The notes: generated from the sequence alone by a model not told the origin. A stretch of DNA of 64,000 nt from Archangium lansingense (GCF_026626635.1 NZ_JAPNKA010000001.1:13022001-13086000), one strand, 5' to 3'. Shown: positions 23,105 through 32,155, counted from the stretch's first letter. Numbers and translations: made by a program.

Positions 23105-24328
23105 TCAGGCCGCGGAGGCGGCGGTGGGGGCCTCGTCCACCTTCCTCGAGGGCAGGCTCAGAGCGGCCACACAGGAGGCTCCGGCGCACGTGGCCATGAC
23201 GGCGGCCATGGGGAGCATGCTCCCATCGTTGAGGAGCCCCACGCACGCCGAGGCACCCGCGGACACGGCGAACTGCATGGAGCCGAGGACGGCGGACGCC
23301 ACTCCAGCCCGAGCACCATGCTCCTCCATGGCGAGCGCGGCGGCGTTGGGATTCACGAAGCCCATGCAGGAGAGGAACAGGAACAGGGCGGGGGCGAGCG
23401 TGAAGACGCGGCCAAGCCCCGACACGGCCAGCACCAGGAGGGTGGCCCCCATGAGGACCATGCAGAGCGAGGCCGTGACGGAGATGCGCTCGGGCGCGGA
23501 GCGGACCAGGAGGCGGCGGTTGAGCTGACTCGCGCCGATGATGCCCAGCGCATTCACCGAGAAGAGCCAGGCGAAGCGCTCCGGCGAGACATGGAGGAGC
23601 TCCATGAACACGAAGGGCGAGCCGGAGATATAGGCGAACATGCCGGCCTGGGCGAAGCCGCCGGCGAGCGTGGCGGCGAGGAAGCGCCGGTCGGTGAAGA
23701 GGATGCGAAGGTTCGCCCCGAGCGAGTTGGCTCCCCCAGGCTGTCCAGCGCGGGACGGCATGGAGGGAATCGCCACCAGCGTGAGCACCAGGGAGAGGGT
23801 GCCGAGCAGGGCGAGCACTCCGAAGATGGCGCGCCAGCCGGAGAAGGCGAGGACCTGCCCGCCCAGGAGTGGGGCGAGGATGGGAGCGGCGCCCATGATG
23901 AGCATGAGCAGGGAGAGCACGCGGGCAATCTCCCGGCCGCTGTAGAGGTCGCGCACGATGGCGCGGGCGATGACGGCCCCGGCGGCTCCACCCACCGCCT
24001 GGAGGAAGCGGAGCGCGATCAGCCAGTGGATGCTCGGCGCGAACGCACAGGCGGCGGAGGCGAGGATGTAGAGCACGATGCCGGCGATGAGCGGCTTGCG
24101 GCGGCCGAACCGGTCCGAGAGGGGGCCATAGGCGAACTGGCCAAGACCCAGGCCGGCCATGAAGGCAGCCAAGGTGAGCTGAACCAGGGAGGCAGACGTC
24201 CCCAGCGTCCCCTGGATGGAGGGGAGGCTCGGCAGGTACATGTCGATGGACAGCGGAGCGAACGCCGTCAGGGTGCCCAGCGAGAACAGCAACAGGGCGC
24301 GCTGCCGAGGAGAGGAAGGGGTGCTCAT
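23105..24328 (-). CDS. Bcr/CflA-type multidrug efflux MFS transporter
   Basis: 407 residues and 12 predicted membrane segments, a drug:H+ antiporter (DHA1) of the inner membrane. Visible family features are the first helix MYLPSLPSIQGTLG, the GQFAYGPLSDRFGRRKPL motif A loop between helices 2 and 3, RFLQAVGGAAGAVIARAIVR (helix 4 Arg) and PILAPLLGGQV in helix 5. It probably exports drugs or sulphonamide/bicyclomycin-like compounds; specificity is not predictable. Likely regulated by the neighbouring LysR protein through the palindrome ~56 bases upstream of its ATG. Confidence 0.92.
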   Translation of the reverse strand: MSTPSSPRQRALLLFSLGTLTAFAPLSIDMYLPSLPSIQGTLGTSASLVQLTLAAFMAGLGLGQFAYGPLSDRFGRRKPLIAGIVLYILASAACAFAPSIHWLIALRFLQAVGGAAGAVIARAIVRDLYSGREIARVLSLLMLIMGAAPILAPLLGGQVLAFSGWRAIFGVLALLGTLSLVLTLVAIPSMPSRAGQPGGANSLGANLRILFTDRRFLAATLAGGFAQAGMFAYISGSPFVFMELLHVSPERFAWLFSVNALGIIGASQLNRRLLVRSAPERISVTASLCMVLMGATLLVLAVSGLGRVFTLAPALFLFLSCMGFVNPNAAALAMEEHGARAGVASAVLGSMQFAVSAGASACVGLLNDGSMLPMAAVMATCAGASCVAALSLPSRKVDEAPTAASAA

Positions 24329-24383
24329 CGTGCCTCTGTAACGGCTGGCACGGCGTGCACCAAGACTGGCCAGGCGGAAACAG

Positions 24384-24401
24384 TGTTTCGCCAGGAGAAC
24401 A
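24384..24401. promoter_or_regulatory. Second LysR-type operator, upstream of the efflux gene
   Basis: TGTTTC-N6-AGAACA, sharing 12 consecutive bases (CAGGAGAACAAT) with the site at the LysR start. It lies in the 85-base gap between the kinase stop and the pump ATG. Confidence 0.5.
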
Positions 24402-24413
24402 ATGGCCCAGGCC

Positions 24414-26195
24414 TTACGGAAGAGACTTCACCGTCCGAGGCAGGCGCACCCGGAAGACAGTTCCCTTCTCCCGGCAGCTCTCCACGCCGACGCTTCCGCC
24501 ATGCGCCTCGGCGACGCCCCTCACGAGGGTCAGCCCGATTCCCCAGCCCTTCTTTCCACTGGTCTGCGCACTCTTCGTCCGGGAGAAGTACTGGAAGAGC
24601 GACTTCTGATCCTCGGCCGGGATGGGCTCTCCCCAGTTGTGCACGGCGAGCGCCACCTCGTCGCCCTCCTGCTTCAGGCTCACGGTCACCGGCCGCGTGG
24701 GGTCGCCGTACTTGATGGCATTGCCGCAGAGGTTCTCGAGGAGCCTGCGCAGGGCTCGCGCGTCCCAATCACCCTCGATCGACTCCTCCCCTTGGAGGAG
24801 GAACCGGTCCCCGTGAACGGTCGAGAGCTCCTCCAGCGTGCCGGCCACCAGCTGCCGGAGCTCGCCGGGAGACCGCTCGATGGGAAGCCCCTGGCCCGCT
24901 CGGATGCGGTTGGCATCCAGCAGGTCGGAGATCATCTGGTCCGCGCGATCGATGTTCTGCCTCACCCGGGCGGCCAGCGAGTAGACCTTGTCGGGCAGTT
25001 GGGGCTGACGAGGAATGAGCTGCGCGCTCATCTTCGCCGCGGTCAGGGGCGTGCGGAGATCATGACTGAGGGCGGACACGAACTGCTCACGCAGCTCCCT
25101 CTCCAGTCTGAGCTGCGACAGGGTGGCCTCCGCCTCTTCCCGGGCGAGCTGCTCGCTGTTGAGGATGCCCGCGAACATCTCCTCGGACTCCTTGCTCTGG
25201 GTGATGTCGAGCACGAACGCGACGTTCTTGGAACGCCCCTCGTCGATGAAGGCAACCCCCAGGAGGATCCAAACGACGCGACCATCCGGGAGGATGTATC
25301 TCTTCTCGTAAGGAGAGCAGACCCCATGGGGTGATTCGAGCATCTCCTTCGCCGCGGCCCTGTCCTTCTCCATGTCCTCCGGTGGAGTGATGGTCTCCCA
25401 GCGGACCTTGCCCGCGAGGACATCCTCCCGGGAAACGCCGATGAGCCGGGCGTAGTAGTCGTTCACGTCGTAGAGGCCGCCGTGGATGTCGCCGAAGACG
25501 ATGCCAATCAGGTTGGACTCGAAGAGCCGCCGGAACTTGGTCTCGCTCGCCTTCAGACTCCTGCGCTCGGCATCGATCTCGTCTTGGAGACGCACGTTCT
25601 CCAGGGCCACCCCCGCCAGGGCCCGAAGCGCATCGAGCAGCGTCAAATCTTCCTGGGTGAAGGGCTGGTGGTCCTTCTTGTCGTGGAGCTCGAAACACCC
25701 CACCAGCTCTCCGGAGCGGTCGAAGAGGGGCAGGTCGATCAGGTTGTAGAACCCCCGGGCCTTCTGCAGCTCCGGCAGGACATGCTCATCGTGGGCCGGG
25801 TCGTTGGAGATATAGGGTTCCCCAGTGACCATCACGTGGCCGGGAACCCCCACGTTGGGCCCGAAGACGACGTTGCGCGGTTCGACGGTCCCCTCGTCTC
25901 TCCACAGGGACTCGACGATGACGATGCGGCCATCGACCACCTGGCCCCAGACACCTTCGGCCGCGTCTACAAGCTCCAGGGCCATCCAGACGAGCCGCCG
26001 CATGAGCTCCGGCCCCTGCATGGTCGAGTTGAGATCCCTCGCGGCGAGGGTCAGGAGCTCCAACTGCCGGTCGCGGAGCTTGAGCTTCGCCTGGGTCTGC
26101 CGCAGCTCCGATTCCAGCCGCTGGACACGGCGCTCCAGCTCCTCCACGGAGGAAGCCTCCCGATCCTTCCCGCTTCGAGTCCCCGCTGTGACCAT
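24414..26195 (-). CDS. GAF-PAS sensor histidine kinase
   Basis: 593 residues, cytoplasmic (no membrane segment). An N-terminal coiled coil (~15-50) leads to a GAF domain (~50-205, with VFGPNVGVPGHVM and GELVGCFELHDKK), a PAS domain (~225-340, VNDYYARLIGVSREDVLAG), a HisKA dimerisation domain with the phospho-acceptor in SALSHDLRTPL (~374-380) and an ATP-binding HATPase_c domain (NLCGNAIKYG, GIGLTLVRGVAEAHGG). No response regulator gene is adjacent, so it is an orphan kinase, common in myxobacteria. The signal is unknown. An AT-rich stretch (GGATTCTTATCCAAATTGGG) precedes the ATG. Confidence 0.93.
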   Translation of the reverse strand: MVTAGTRSGKDREASSVEELERRVQRLESELRQTQAKLKLRDRQLELLTLAARDLNSTMQGPELMRRLVWMALELVDAAEGVWGQVVDGRIVIVESLWRDEGTVEPRNVVFGPNVGVPGHVMVTGEPYISNDPAHDEHVLPELQKARGFYNLIDLPLFDRSGELVGCFELHDKKDHQPFTQEDLTLLDALRALAGVALENVRLQDEIDAERRSLKASETKFRRLFESNLIGIVFGDIHGGLYDVNDYYARLIGVSREDVLAGKVRWETITPPEDMEKDRAAAKEMLESPHGVCSPYEKRYILPDGRVVWILLGVAFIDEGRSKNVAFVLDITQSKESEEMFAGILNSEQLAREEAEATLSQLRLERELREQFVSALSHDLRTPLTAAKMSAQLIPRQPQLPDKVYSLAARVRQNIDRADQMISDLLDANRIRAGQGLPIERSPGELRQLVAGTLEELSTVHGDRFLLQGEESIEGDWDARALRRLLENLCGNAIKYGDPTRPVTVSLKQEGDEVALAVHNWGEPIPAEDQKSLFQYFSRTKSAQTSGKKGWGIGLTLVRGVAEAHGGSVGVESCREKGTVFRVRLPRTVKSLP

Positions 26196-26285
26196 CCCAA
26201 TTTGGATAAGAATCCTTTCTGGCGGGCACCAGTCGGAAGGCTCAGGACTCGGGGTCGAGCACCAGACACTCAGACAATGGATTGT

Positions 26286-27071
26286 TCACCTGCACGCGCT
26301 ATCCAGCAGCTCGGGCCGGTACTCGAAGTGCATGGTGTCGTAGTGGTACCAGCGCCCGCCCCAGATGAAGCCCTCGGCCTCGAAGGCGTCCACGATGACC
26401 TGGGGAATCTGGTTGGCCCAGCGCACCGGCTCCTTCGGCTTTGCCCACTCCCAATAGTGCGAGCGCTTCACGTTCACGTCGATGGACACCCCGTAGGAGT
26501 GCGCGCTCTGGCGGTTCGTGTTGGCGATCTTCCGCCACACGAAGGTGCCGCCCAGGTTCTTCAGGTACGGCCGTAGCGAGGGCTGCTTCTTCACCTCCGC
26601 ATCGAGCCGCTTCGCCACGCGCTCGAAGGCCGGTGCCACCTTGCGGTTCACCTTCAGCTTCTGTCCCAGGAAGTCGATCTCCACCACGTCCACCTGAGCC
26701 TTGGTGGCGCCGTAGACCGCGTGGAAGAGCGGGTCGAAGCGGATGCGCCCCGGGTCCTCGTTCTCGCGAGACACCGGCACGATCGGCCCGGGGACATACG
26801 GAATGGAGAAGGTGTCCTCCAGGTCCGGGGACTCCAGCTTCTCTTCAAAGGATTTCGTCTTCCCGTCGTCCCAGGGATGCGTGGTCCCGGCCAGCTTGAA
26901 GTGCCACGCGCCGTCCACCTTCACCGGCTCCACCGAGTACCACTTCGCCAGGCAGGCCAGTGCGCGCGGAGGGGCGTCCGTGGGAGGCGAGACGGGGGTC
27001 TCGGCGCTGGCGCGGCTGGTGAGCGCGAGCGTGAGCACGAGGGCCCATGGACTGTTCGAGCGGAGTCTCAT
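26286..27071 (-). CDS. M15-family D-Ala-D-Ala carboxypeptidase-like protein (exported)
   Basis: 261 residues with an N-terminal signal sequence (PWALVLTLALTSRASA, cut after ASA). The C-terminal ~110 residues are a peptidase M15 domain with zinc-ligand and catalytic motifs HSYGVSIDVN and HYDTMHFEYRPELL, as in VanY/endolysin L,D- or D,D-peptidases. The N-terminal ~120 residues are less familiar but resemble the first half of other M15 proteins of this size. It probably trims peptidoglycan peptides in the periplasm. The start MRLRSNS gives a normal signal peptide; an earlier GTG is possible. It follows the small 72-residue gene on the same strand after 45 bases. Confidence 0.87.
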   Translation of the reverse strand: MRLRSNSPWALVLTLALTSRASAETPVSPPTDAPPRALACLAKWYSVEPVKVDGAWHFKLAGTTHPWDDGKTKSFEEKLESPDLEDTFSIPYVPGPIVPVSRENEDPGRIRFDPLFHAVYGATKAQVDVVEIDFLGQKLKVNRKVAPAFERVAKRLDAEVKKQPSLRPYLKNLGGTFVWRKIANTNRQSAHSYGVSIDVNVKRSHYWEWAKPKEPVRWANQIPQVIVDAFEAEGFIWGGRWYHYDTMHFEYRPELLDSACR

Positions 27072-27116
27072 TCGCCTGAGGCGCCCAGGCACAGCAGGAG
27101 CAGGCCGAGCATCGGG

Positions 27117-27335
27117 CTACTTCTTCTTGGGAGTACCGAGCCGCTCGAGCGCCGCGGCGAAGCTCTTGCGCTCGGGGTTGAGCGGCGCGTTCATCTGGCG
27201 CTGCTCGCGCACGGAGGGGGCGGGGGACTCCGGGGCGCCCTCCAGCGCCTCCTTGTCGAAGCGGTCCTGCCCGCTGCCCACACGGCGCAGGGGCTGCGTG
27301 CCGTAGACGCGGCGATAAGGGTCTCTGCCAGCCAT
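27117..27335 (-). CDS. Small basic protein of unknown function
   Basis: 72 residues, hydrophilic, starting MAGRDPYRRVYG and ending in KKK. An excellent ribosome site (GGAGGAGCTCC) sits directly before the ATG, which supports a real gene despite its size. No family recognised. It may be co-transcribed with the M15 peptidase downstream. Confidence 0.65.
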   Translation of the reverse strand: MAGRDPYRRVYGTQPLRRVGSGQDRFDKEALEGAPESPAPSVREQRQMNAPLNPERKSFAAALERLGTPKKK

Positions 27336-27432
27336 GGAGCTCCTCCGGGGAGTAGGGGTCCCCAGAGCATAGAGGAGATGAAGCGTCGGACTCCAGGAGG
27401 CCCCCGGGTGCCGCGGCCTCCCACTGAGCAGC

Positions 27433-27596
27433 TCACCGTGCGCGACGGGTGCTCTTGGGCAGGTGGACGATGAACTGGACCTCGATGATGCTCCCCTGAC
27501 CGAGAAGGCCCGTGGTGCCCACAGCTGCTTGGGGGCGGGAGTCGATGCGAAGAGAACGAACAACAAGGTCGGGCCGAGCATCATCACTCCAGGTCT
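27433..27596 (-). pseudogene. RidA/YjgF-family C-terminal remnant
   Basis: On the minus strand an open stretch reads SRPQAAVGTTGLLGQGSIIE then VQFIVHLPKS before a TGA, which matches the C-terminus of RidA-type proteins (Pro-x-Ala-Val-Gly, Gly-x-x-Ile-Glu-Val). It has no start codon and is blocked by a TGA ~54 codons upstream, so only the last third of such a gene survives. A REP-like element lies just beyond it. The surrounding gap of about 380 bases between genes holds nothing else I can identify. Confidence 0.55.
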
Positions 27597-27648
27597 CTCA
27601 TCAAAGTGAGTCCCGGGAACATGCGCTGACAACCTTCCCGTGGCCATT

Positions 27649-27705
27649 TCCCCTCGCCCTCCGGGAGAGGGACGGGGTGAGGGTATCGGGTGAACCCGGG
27701 TTGGA
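27649..27705. repeat. REP-like intergenic hairpin element, copy 3
   Basis: CCCTCGCCCTCCGGGAGAGG (one arm changed) followed by GACGGGGTGAGGGTATCGGG and TGAACCCGGGTT; the second half is identical to copy 1. Confidence 0.8.
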
Positions 27706-27719
27706 CCCCTGTCCACCAC

Positions 27720-28709
27720 TCATGAGGCCAGGGAGGGAACCGAGTGCGCAGCCGCGTCGCTCGCGCGCATCGCCTCCAGGGTGCGGCGGATGCCCTCTTC
27801 GTAGGGCGTCTTGTGCACCTCGCCCAGCAGGCCACGCAGCGCCGAGTCGTCCACGATCAGGGGCGTGGTGAGCAGGTAGTGCATCTCCACCAGCTCGCGC
27901 AGCATGGGGTCCACCAGGCCCAGCACGCGCAGCAGGGTGCGGTTGAGTGCCATCAACTTCGGACGCCGGCCCACCTCGGCGAACATCTGCTCAACCTGTT
28001 TCCGCTGGGTGGTGACGCCCGCGCCCCCGAGGTTCCACGTCCGCCCGTAGGCACGAGGCTCGTCCGCGAGCGCCGTCACCACCGGTCCCACGTCCGGCAC
28101 GTAGACGAACTCGTGAGGAGGGTCGATGGGCCCGATGAGCTGGGCCCGCTTCCCATCGAGCGCGGCGCGGAAGGCCCCGTGGAGGAAGCTGCGCTCCACA
28201 CCCGGCCCGTAGAAGTCCGGCAGCCGGAGAATCGTGGTCTGGATGGCACCCGACGCCCCCGCCTCGAGCACCACGTCCTCCTGCTCCTTGCGCATCCGCC
28301 CCTTGTACGTGTGGGGCTCGCGCGGATGCTCCTCCGTCACCCGCTCGGTGCGCGGACGGCCGAACGAATACAACGTCCCGATCAGCACCAGGCGCTGCAC
28401 GCCCTCGGCGATGGCCCCCTCCAGCGTGCGGCGCATCAGCACCGGATGCAGGTGGAAGTCCGTGTAGGGCACGCCCACCATGTAGATGAGCGTGGAGACG
28501 CCTCGCGCCGCCTCGCGCACCGAGGCCAGGTCCTCCGGGTTCCAGGTGACGATCTCCGCCCGCGGATCCGCGCCGAACTCCCGCTGCAGCGACGACCGCG
28601 ACCGGCCCACCACCCGATAGCTCCTCCCCTGGGCCCTCAACGCCTGCACCACGCTGTGCCCGATGGCTCCCGAGGCACCGAACAACGCCACCTTTCCCTG
28701 CTCGCTCAT
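27720..28709 (-). CDS. NAD(P)-dependent NmrA/epimerase-like reductase
   Basis: 329 residues, extended short-chain dehydrogenase fold. The N-terminal dinucleotide motif is GASGAIGHSVV (Gly-x-x-Gly-x-x-Gly), followed by VGRSRSSL; the substrate side shows LRLPDFYGPGVE. The YxxxK pair is probably Y and K in the THTYKGRM-like segment (PHTYKGRMRKEQ), in the expected place. The product is not predictable; relatives act as quinone reductases, epimerases or redox sensors. It is divergent from a TetR regulator across two tandem palindromes, so it is likely repressed by that protein and induced by its ligand. Confidence 0.88.
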   Translation of the reverse strand: MSEQGKVALFGASGAIGHSVVQALRAQGRSYRVVGRSRSSLQREFGADPRAEIVTWNPEDLASVREAARGVSTLIYMVGVPYTDFHLHPVLMRRTLEGAIAEGVQRLVLIGTLYSFGRPRTERVTEEHPREPHTYKGRMRKEQEDVVLEAGASGAIQTTILRLPDFYGPGVERSFLHGAFRAALDGKRAQLIGPIDPPHEFVYVPDVGPVVTALADEPRAYGRTWNLGGAGVTTQRKQVEQMFAEVGRRPKLMALNRTLLRVLGLVDPMLRELVEMHYLLTTPLIVDDSALRGLLGEVHKTPYEEGIRRTLEAMRASDAAAHSVPSLAS

Positions 28710-28743
28710 GTCCTACCCCTTTTCCGGAACGCCGGGCACTTTG

Positions 28744-28788
28744 TGAACATCGTTCACTGAACGCCGTTCATCTAATGATTGCCGTTCA
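28744..28788. promoter_or_regulatory. Tandem TetR operators between divergent genes
   Basis: Two perfect 13-bp palindromes, TGAACATCGTTCA and TGAACGCCGTTCA, are centred 14 bases apart, followed by a lone GCCGTTCA half-site. They lie between the NmrA-like and TetR genes, the usual place for a TetR operator controlling both. Confidence 0.75.
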
Positions 28789-28814
28789 AGTCGTCAAGTC
28801 CTACACTTCGGAGC

Positions 28815-29450
28815 ATGGGGATTTCGGAGAGGAAGGAGCGGCAGCGGGCGGAGCTGCGGGAGAGGATCGTGAGTGCGGCGCGGGAGATGGTGGTGCGCGA
28901 GGGATTCGCCGCGCTGTCCATGCGCAAGCTGGCCGAGGCCATCGAGTACGCGCCGGCGACGCTCTACCTGCACTTCGAGAGTCGGGAGGACCTGGCGCGG
29001 GAGCTGAGCGTGCGAGGCTTCCAGCAGCTGCTCGAGTTCCTGGCGCCAGCGGCGCGGGTGGAGGAGCCCTTGGAGCGCCTCGCGGAAGTAGCGAGGGCCT
29101 ACGTGCGATTCGGGCTGGAGCAGCCGGAGACATACCGGCTCATCTTCATGGAGGATCCGAAGCTCACCACGGCGCTGTTCGGCGAGGGCCAGGACGACCT
29201 GGGTGCAAAGGCCTTCGCGCTGCTGGTGAAACCTCTCGAGGAGCTAAAGGCGGGAGGGCGGCTCGCGGCGGACGCGGACACGCGGCAGCTCGCAGAGGTG
29301 CTGTGGGCCGGAGTGCACGGCATCGTGAGTCTCAAGCTCACCTGTGCGGGGTTCCAGGGCACCGCGGCGGACGTGCTCACCACCACGCTGGTCACCACCT
29401 TCTTCCACGGACTGCCGGGACTGACCGGAGCACAGCGTCCGCGAGGCTGA
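28815..29450 (+). CDS. TetR/AcrR-family transcriptional regulator
   Basis: 211 residues. The N-terminal HTH is standard (RERIVSAAREMVVREGFAAL, MRKLAEAIEYAPATLYLHF) and the C-terminal part resembles the WHG-type ligand-binding domain (ETYRLIFMEDP, LWAGVHGIVSLKL). The ATG at MGISERKERQ is chosen because homology starts there; an in-frame ATG lies 36 bases upstream, inside the operator region. Probably represses the divergent reductase gene and itself. Confidence 0.92.
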   Translation: MGISERKERQRAELRERIVSAAREMVVREGFAALSMRKLAEAIEYAPATLYLHFESREDLARELSVRGFQQLLEFLAPAARVEEPLERLAEVARAYVRFGLEQPETYRLIFMEDPKLTTALFGEGQDDLGAKAFALLVKPLEELKAGGRLAADADTRQLAEVLWAGVHGIVSLKLTCAGFQGTAADVLTTTLVTTFFHGLPGLTGAQRPRG

Positions 29451-29559
29451 GCGGAGCCTGCCGTGGACGCTCGCCCTCAGGGCAGGCGAGTGTCCACTTG
29501 CGCTTGGGGCATTTACGGGCGATCACCCCGCCCTCGCGGTACCCTCAGTCCCCCGCCTC

Positions 29560-31515
29560 ATGTCCTCCTCGTCGACAGCACCGCTCGCTCCCGAGTCGGC
29601 CCTGCTCCGCGTGGCGCCTCCCCCCGAGGAGTCGCCCCTGCGCCGGGCCGAGCTGCGCCTCCAGGAGCTCCTCGCTGAGATCGACTCGCTCGACACCGAG
29701 CTCGACTCGCTCAGCCTGGAGCTGCAGCGCTTCGCCCGCGCCTACGAGGACTCCCTCTCCGCCTCCTTCGAGGAAGTGAGCCGCTCCGAGCGTCTCCTGC
29801 GCCGGCTCCGCAACCTCCAGGACGCCGCCTCCGCCCTCACCCGTCTCCTCGAACAGCCTGCCCTCCCTCCGTCCGCGGATGATCCGAGCAAGCCCCCCGA
29901 GCGCTCCGCTCCGCCCCAGACCTCCGCGCGCCGCGCCACCGGGGCCGACTCGGAGCGTTCCGCCTTCGACGACGACGAGGACGAGGACACTTTCGAGGAC
30001 GAGGAGCCACCCGAGGACGACACGCCCTCCGAGGAGGAGCTCCAGGCCGAGCGCGAGGACGAGGCCGTAACCCTCAAGCGGCTCCACCGCCGTCTGGCCC
30101 GGCTGCTGCACCCGGACCTCGCCCAGTCGGACGAGGAGCGCACGCGGCTCGACGCCCTCATGGCCCGCGTCAACGTGGCCTACGAGGCGGGAGACCGGAC
30201 CACCCTGGAGCTCATCGCCGCCAAGGTGGGCGCGGGCGACACCGCCCCCGGCAACCTCACCGACGACGAGCGGCTGGCCCACCTCGAGCGCCGCATCCGC
30301 ATTCTCTCCACCGCCGTCCACTCGCTGCGCCAGCAGCGCGAGAGCCTCCGCTCCACCGCCACCGCCCGCCTCTACGAGGAGGCGAAGCGCCGCGAGGCCG
30401 AGGGCCGCGACTACCTCACCGAGACGCGTACGGAGATGGACGAGGAGCTTCAGGGCCTCGCCCAGGATGCCCGCGCCCGCCTGCGCCAGCTCGAGCGCGC
30501 CGCGCGCACACTGACTTCCCTGAGGAACAAGCGCATGTCCACGCTCGCCGAGAACGTCAAGGGACGGAAGCTCCGTGCCTTCGATCCCGTGCAGGAGAGC
30601 CCCCTGGTGCGCCAGGGAGTGCTCCGCCTCGAGCGCCAGCGTGCCACGCCCGCCGCACGCGAGCTCGCCCGCCGCCTCGAGGACGCCGTCACCCAAGAGC
30701 CCTGGCAAGTGGCCCTCACCCTCATGGCCTTCTTCGCCGAGGCCGCTGGCCGTCCGCCTCCGGGGCTCGACACCAGCGAGGCCTGGGCCGAGCGTTACGA
30801 GCTGCTGCGGGAGCTCGACATGCCGGAGGCTCCCTCCTTCGATCAGGCCCTCACCCGGCTGCCGCGCCACCTGGAGCTCGGCATGCGGGTGATGAAGAAG
30901 GAGATTCGCTTCGGCCTCCAGCTTCGCGACGCCGAGCTGCTCGCCGCCGTGCCGCTGGCGCTCCAGCGTGCGGACGTGGCCGAGCGGGGCCGCTCCGTGC
31001 TCGCCATCATCGGCCCCCAGGAGCAGTGCAAGCGCTGCGGTGAGGAGGTGCTCCTCCAGCATCTGCTGCGCACCCGCGGGCTCGATGAGCTCAACGGCAT
31101 GCTGTGCCCGCTGTGCGCCCACGTGCAGAAGAGCTACTGGCTCTACAGCCGCTCCGAGGGCCAGGAAGCCCTGCTGCCCCACGCGCTGCGGCTCGGCATC
31201 ATCGTCGAGCAGGGCCTGCGGCTGGCGGGCACCACCATCGGCTTCCAGCTCCTCCCCGAGGAGCGCGAGACCCTCACCACCGCCCAGCTCCTTCAGCGCT
31301 TCGTGGACCTGTACCTCCAGCCCTATGGCGTGGAGGTGCAGCCCGCGCACCTGCGGCTCGTGCAACGCGGCAAGGTGCTCGAGCCCGAGGCGCTTGTAAG
31401 CCGGGGCGCCATCTCCTTGAAGCTGGAGCCCGAAGCCGGCACCTCCGAGAAGGAGGTGCTCGAGTTGCTGCGCTCGCGCATCGAGCGGCGCTTCCGTCCT
31501 GACGCCGCCCGATGA
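29560..31515 (+). CDS. J-domain and zinc-ribbon coiled-coil protein
   Basis: 651 residues. N-terminal coiled coil (~25-90), an acidic linker (DDDEDEDTFEDEE), then a J-like segment with an intact HPD (LKRLHRRLARLLHPDLAQ, HPD at ~183-185), a long helical region (~240-340) and a C-terminal part with two CxxC pairs (CKRC ~487, CPLC ~515) forming a zinc ribbon. J domains activate DnaK-type Hsp70s through the HPD, so this may be a specialised co-chaperone. No DnaK gene is nearby. Uncommon domain mix; I know of no named family. Start ATG is supported by the coiled coil beginning soon after. Confidence 0.75.
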   Translation: MSSSSTAPLAPESALLRVAPPPEESPLRRAELRLQELLAEIDSLDTELDSLSLELQRFARAYEDSLSASFEEVSRSERLLRRLRNLQDAASALTRLLEQPALPPSADDPSKPPERSAPPQTSARRATGADSERSAFDDDEDEDTFEDEEPPEDDTPSEEELQAEREDEAVTLKRLHRRLARLLHPDLAQSDEERTRLDALMARVNVAYEAGDRTTLELIAAKVGAGDTAPGNLTDDERLAHLERRIRILSTAVHSLRQQRESLRSTATARLYEEAKRREAEGRDYLTETRTEMDEELQGLAQDARARLRQLERAARTLTSLRNKRMSTLAENVKGRKLRAFDPVQESPLVRQGVLRLERQRATPAARELARRLEDAVTQEPWQVALTLMAFFAEAAGRPPPGLDTSEAWAERYELLRELDMPEAPSFDQALTRLPRHLELGMRVMKKEIRFGLQLRDAELLAAVPLALQRADVAERGRSVLAIIGPQEQCKRCGEEVLLQHLLRTRGLDELNGMLCPLCAHVQKSYWLYSRSEGQEALLPHALRLGIIVEQGLRLAGTTIGFQLLPEERETLTTAQLLQRFVDLYLQPYGVEVQPAHLRLVQRGKVLEPEALVSRGAISLKLEPEAGTSEKEVLELLRSRIERRFRPDAAR

Positions 31516-31534
31516 GCCCGTGAGCCACCGGGCC

Positions 31535-32155
31535 TCAGCCCTGCTGACGGCCCTCGATGGCGCACAGGAGGACTGCTGTCGCGATGCCCATGCGGCGATC
31601 CAGCCGGCCGGACGTGTCCGCGGAGAAGTCCAAGGCGATCTTCTGGATGAAGGGGTTGAAGTGCTGCCGGAAGGTGAAGACCGGGGCACCGCCCACCGCG
31701 CCCTGGAAGGTCTGCGGCACCAGGTTCGTCAGCAAGCGCCGGACGATCGCCAGCAGCATGCTGTCCTCCTGGATGGTGCCCACCTCCTGGTCGTTCACAT
31801 CCAGGATGAGCCACTCGTCACGCAGGATGGACTTGAGGCCCTTGCGGCGCAGCGCGCCCACCTTCTGGCCCGTGGTGGCGTCCGTCACGTCGTACGTGGC
31901 GCTGATGTCGAGGATGTTGCGGGCCTTGATGGTGAGGACCTCCTGCTGCATGTCCTCGCCGGTGAAGACGCGCAGGTCCTCCTTGAGCTTGAAGGCCTTC
32001 ATCTTCGAGTAGAAGGCGACGTTGCCCGCCTCGTCATAGATGTGGAAGGCGCCGCCGAAAATCTTGAAGAACTTGCGGCGGATCATGTAGCGGCTCTGGC
32101 CGAAACGGCCCTGGGCCAGGTCACTGTGCGGGCGCTGCTGAAGTGCGGTCGTCAT
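31535..32155 (-). CDS. LURP-one-related/scramblase-fold protein
   Basis: 206 residues with the Tubby/scramblase-like beta-barrel pattern of LURP-one proteins: SRYMIRRKFFKIFGGAFHIY, GNVAFYSKMKAFKLKEDLRV, VGALRRKGLKSILRDEW, and a hydrophobic C-terminal helix (MGIATAVLLCAIEG). Function in bacteria is unknown; membrane-lipid association is inferred from the fold. The frame is open far upstream, but homology and a GGGGGACC ribosome site place the start at MTTALQQR. It converges on the J-domain gene. Confidence 0.85.
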   Translation of the reverse strand: MTTALQQRPHSDLAQGRFGQSRYMIRRKFFKIFGGAFHIYDEAGNVAFYSKMKAFKLKEDLRVFTGEDMQQEVLTIKARNILDISATYDVTDATTGQKVGALRRKGLKSILRDEWLILDVNDQEVGTIQEDSMLLAIVRRLLTNLVPQTFQGAVGGAPVFTFRQHFNPFIQKIALDFSADTSGRLDRRMGIATAVLLCAIEGRQQG

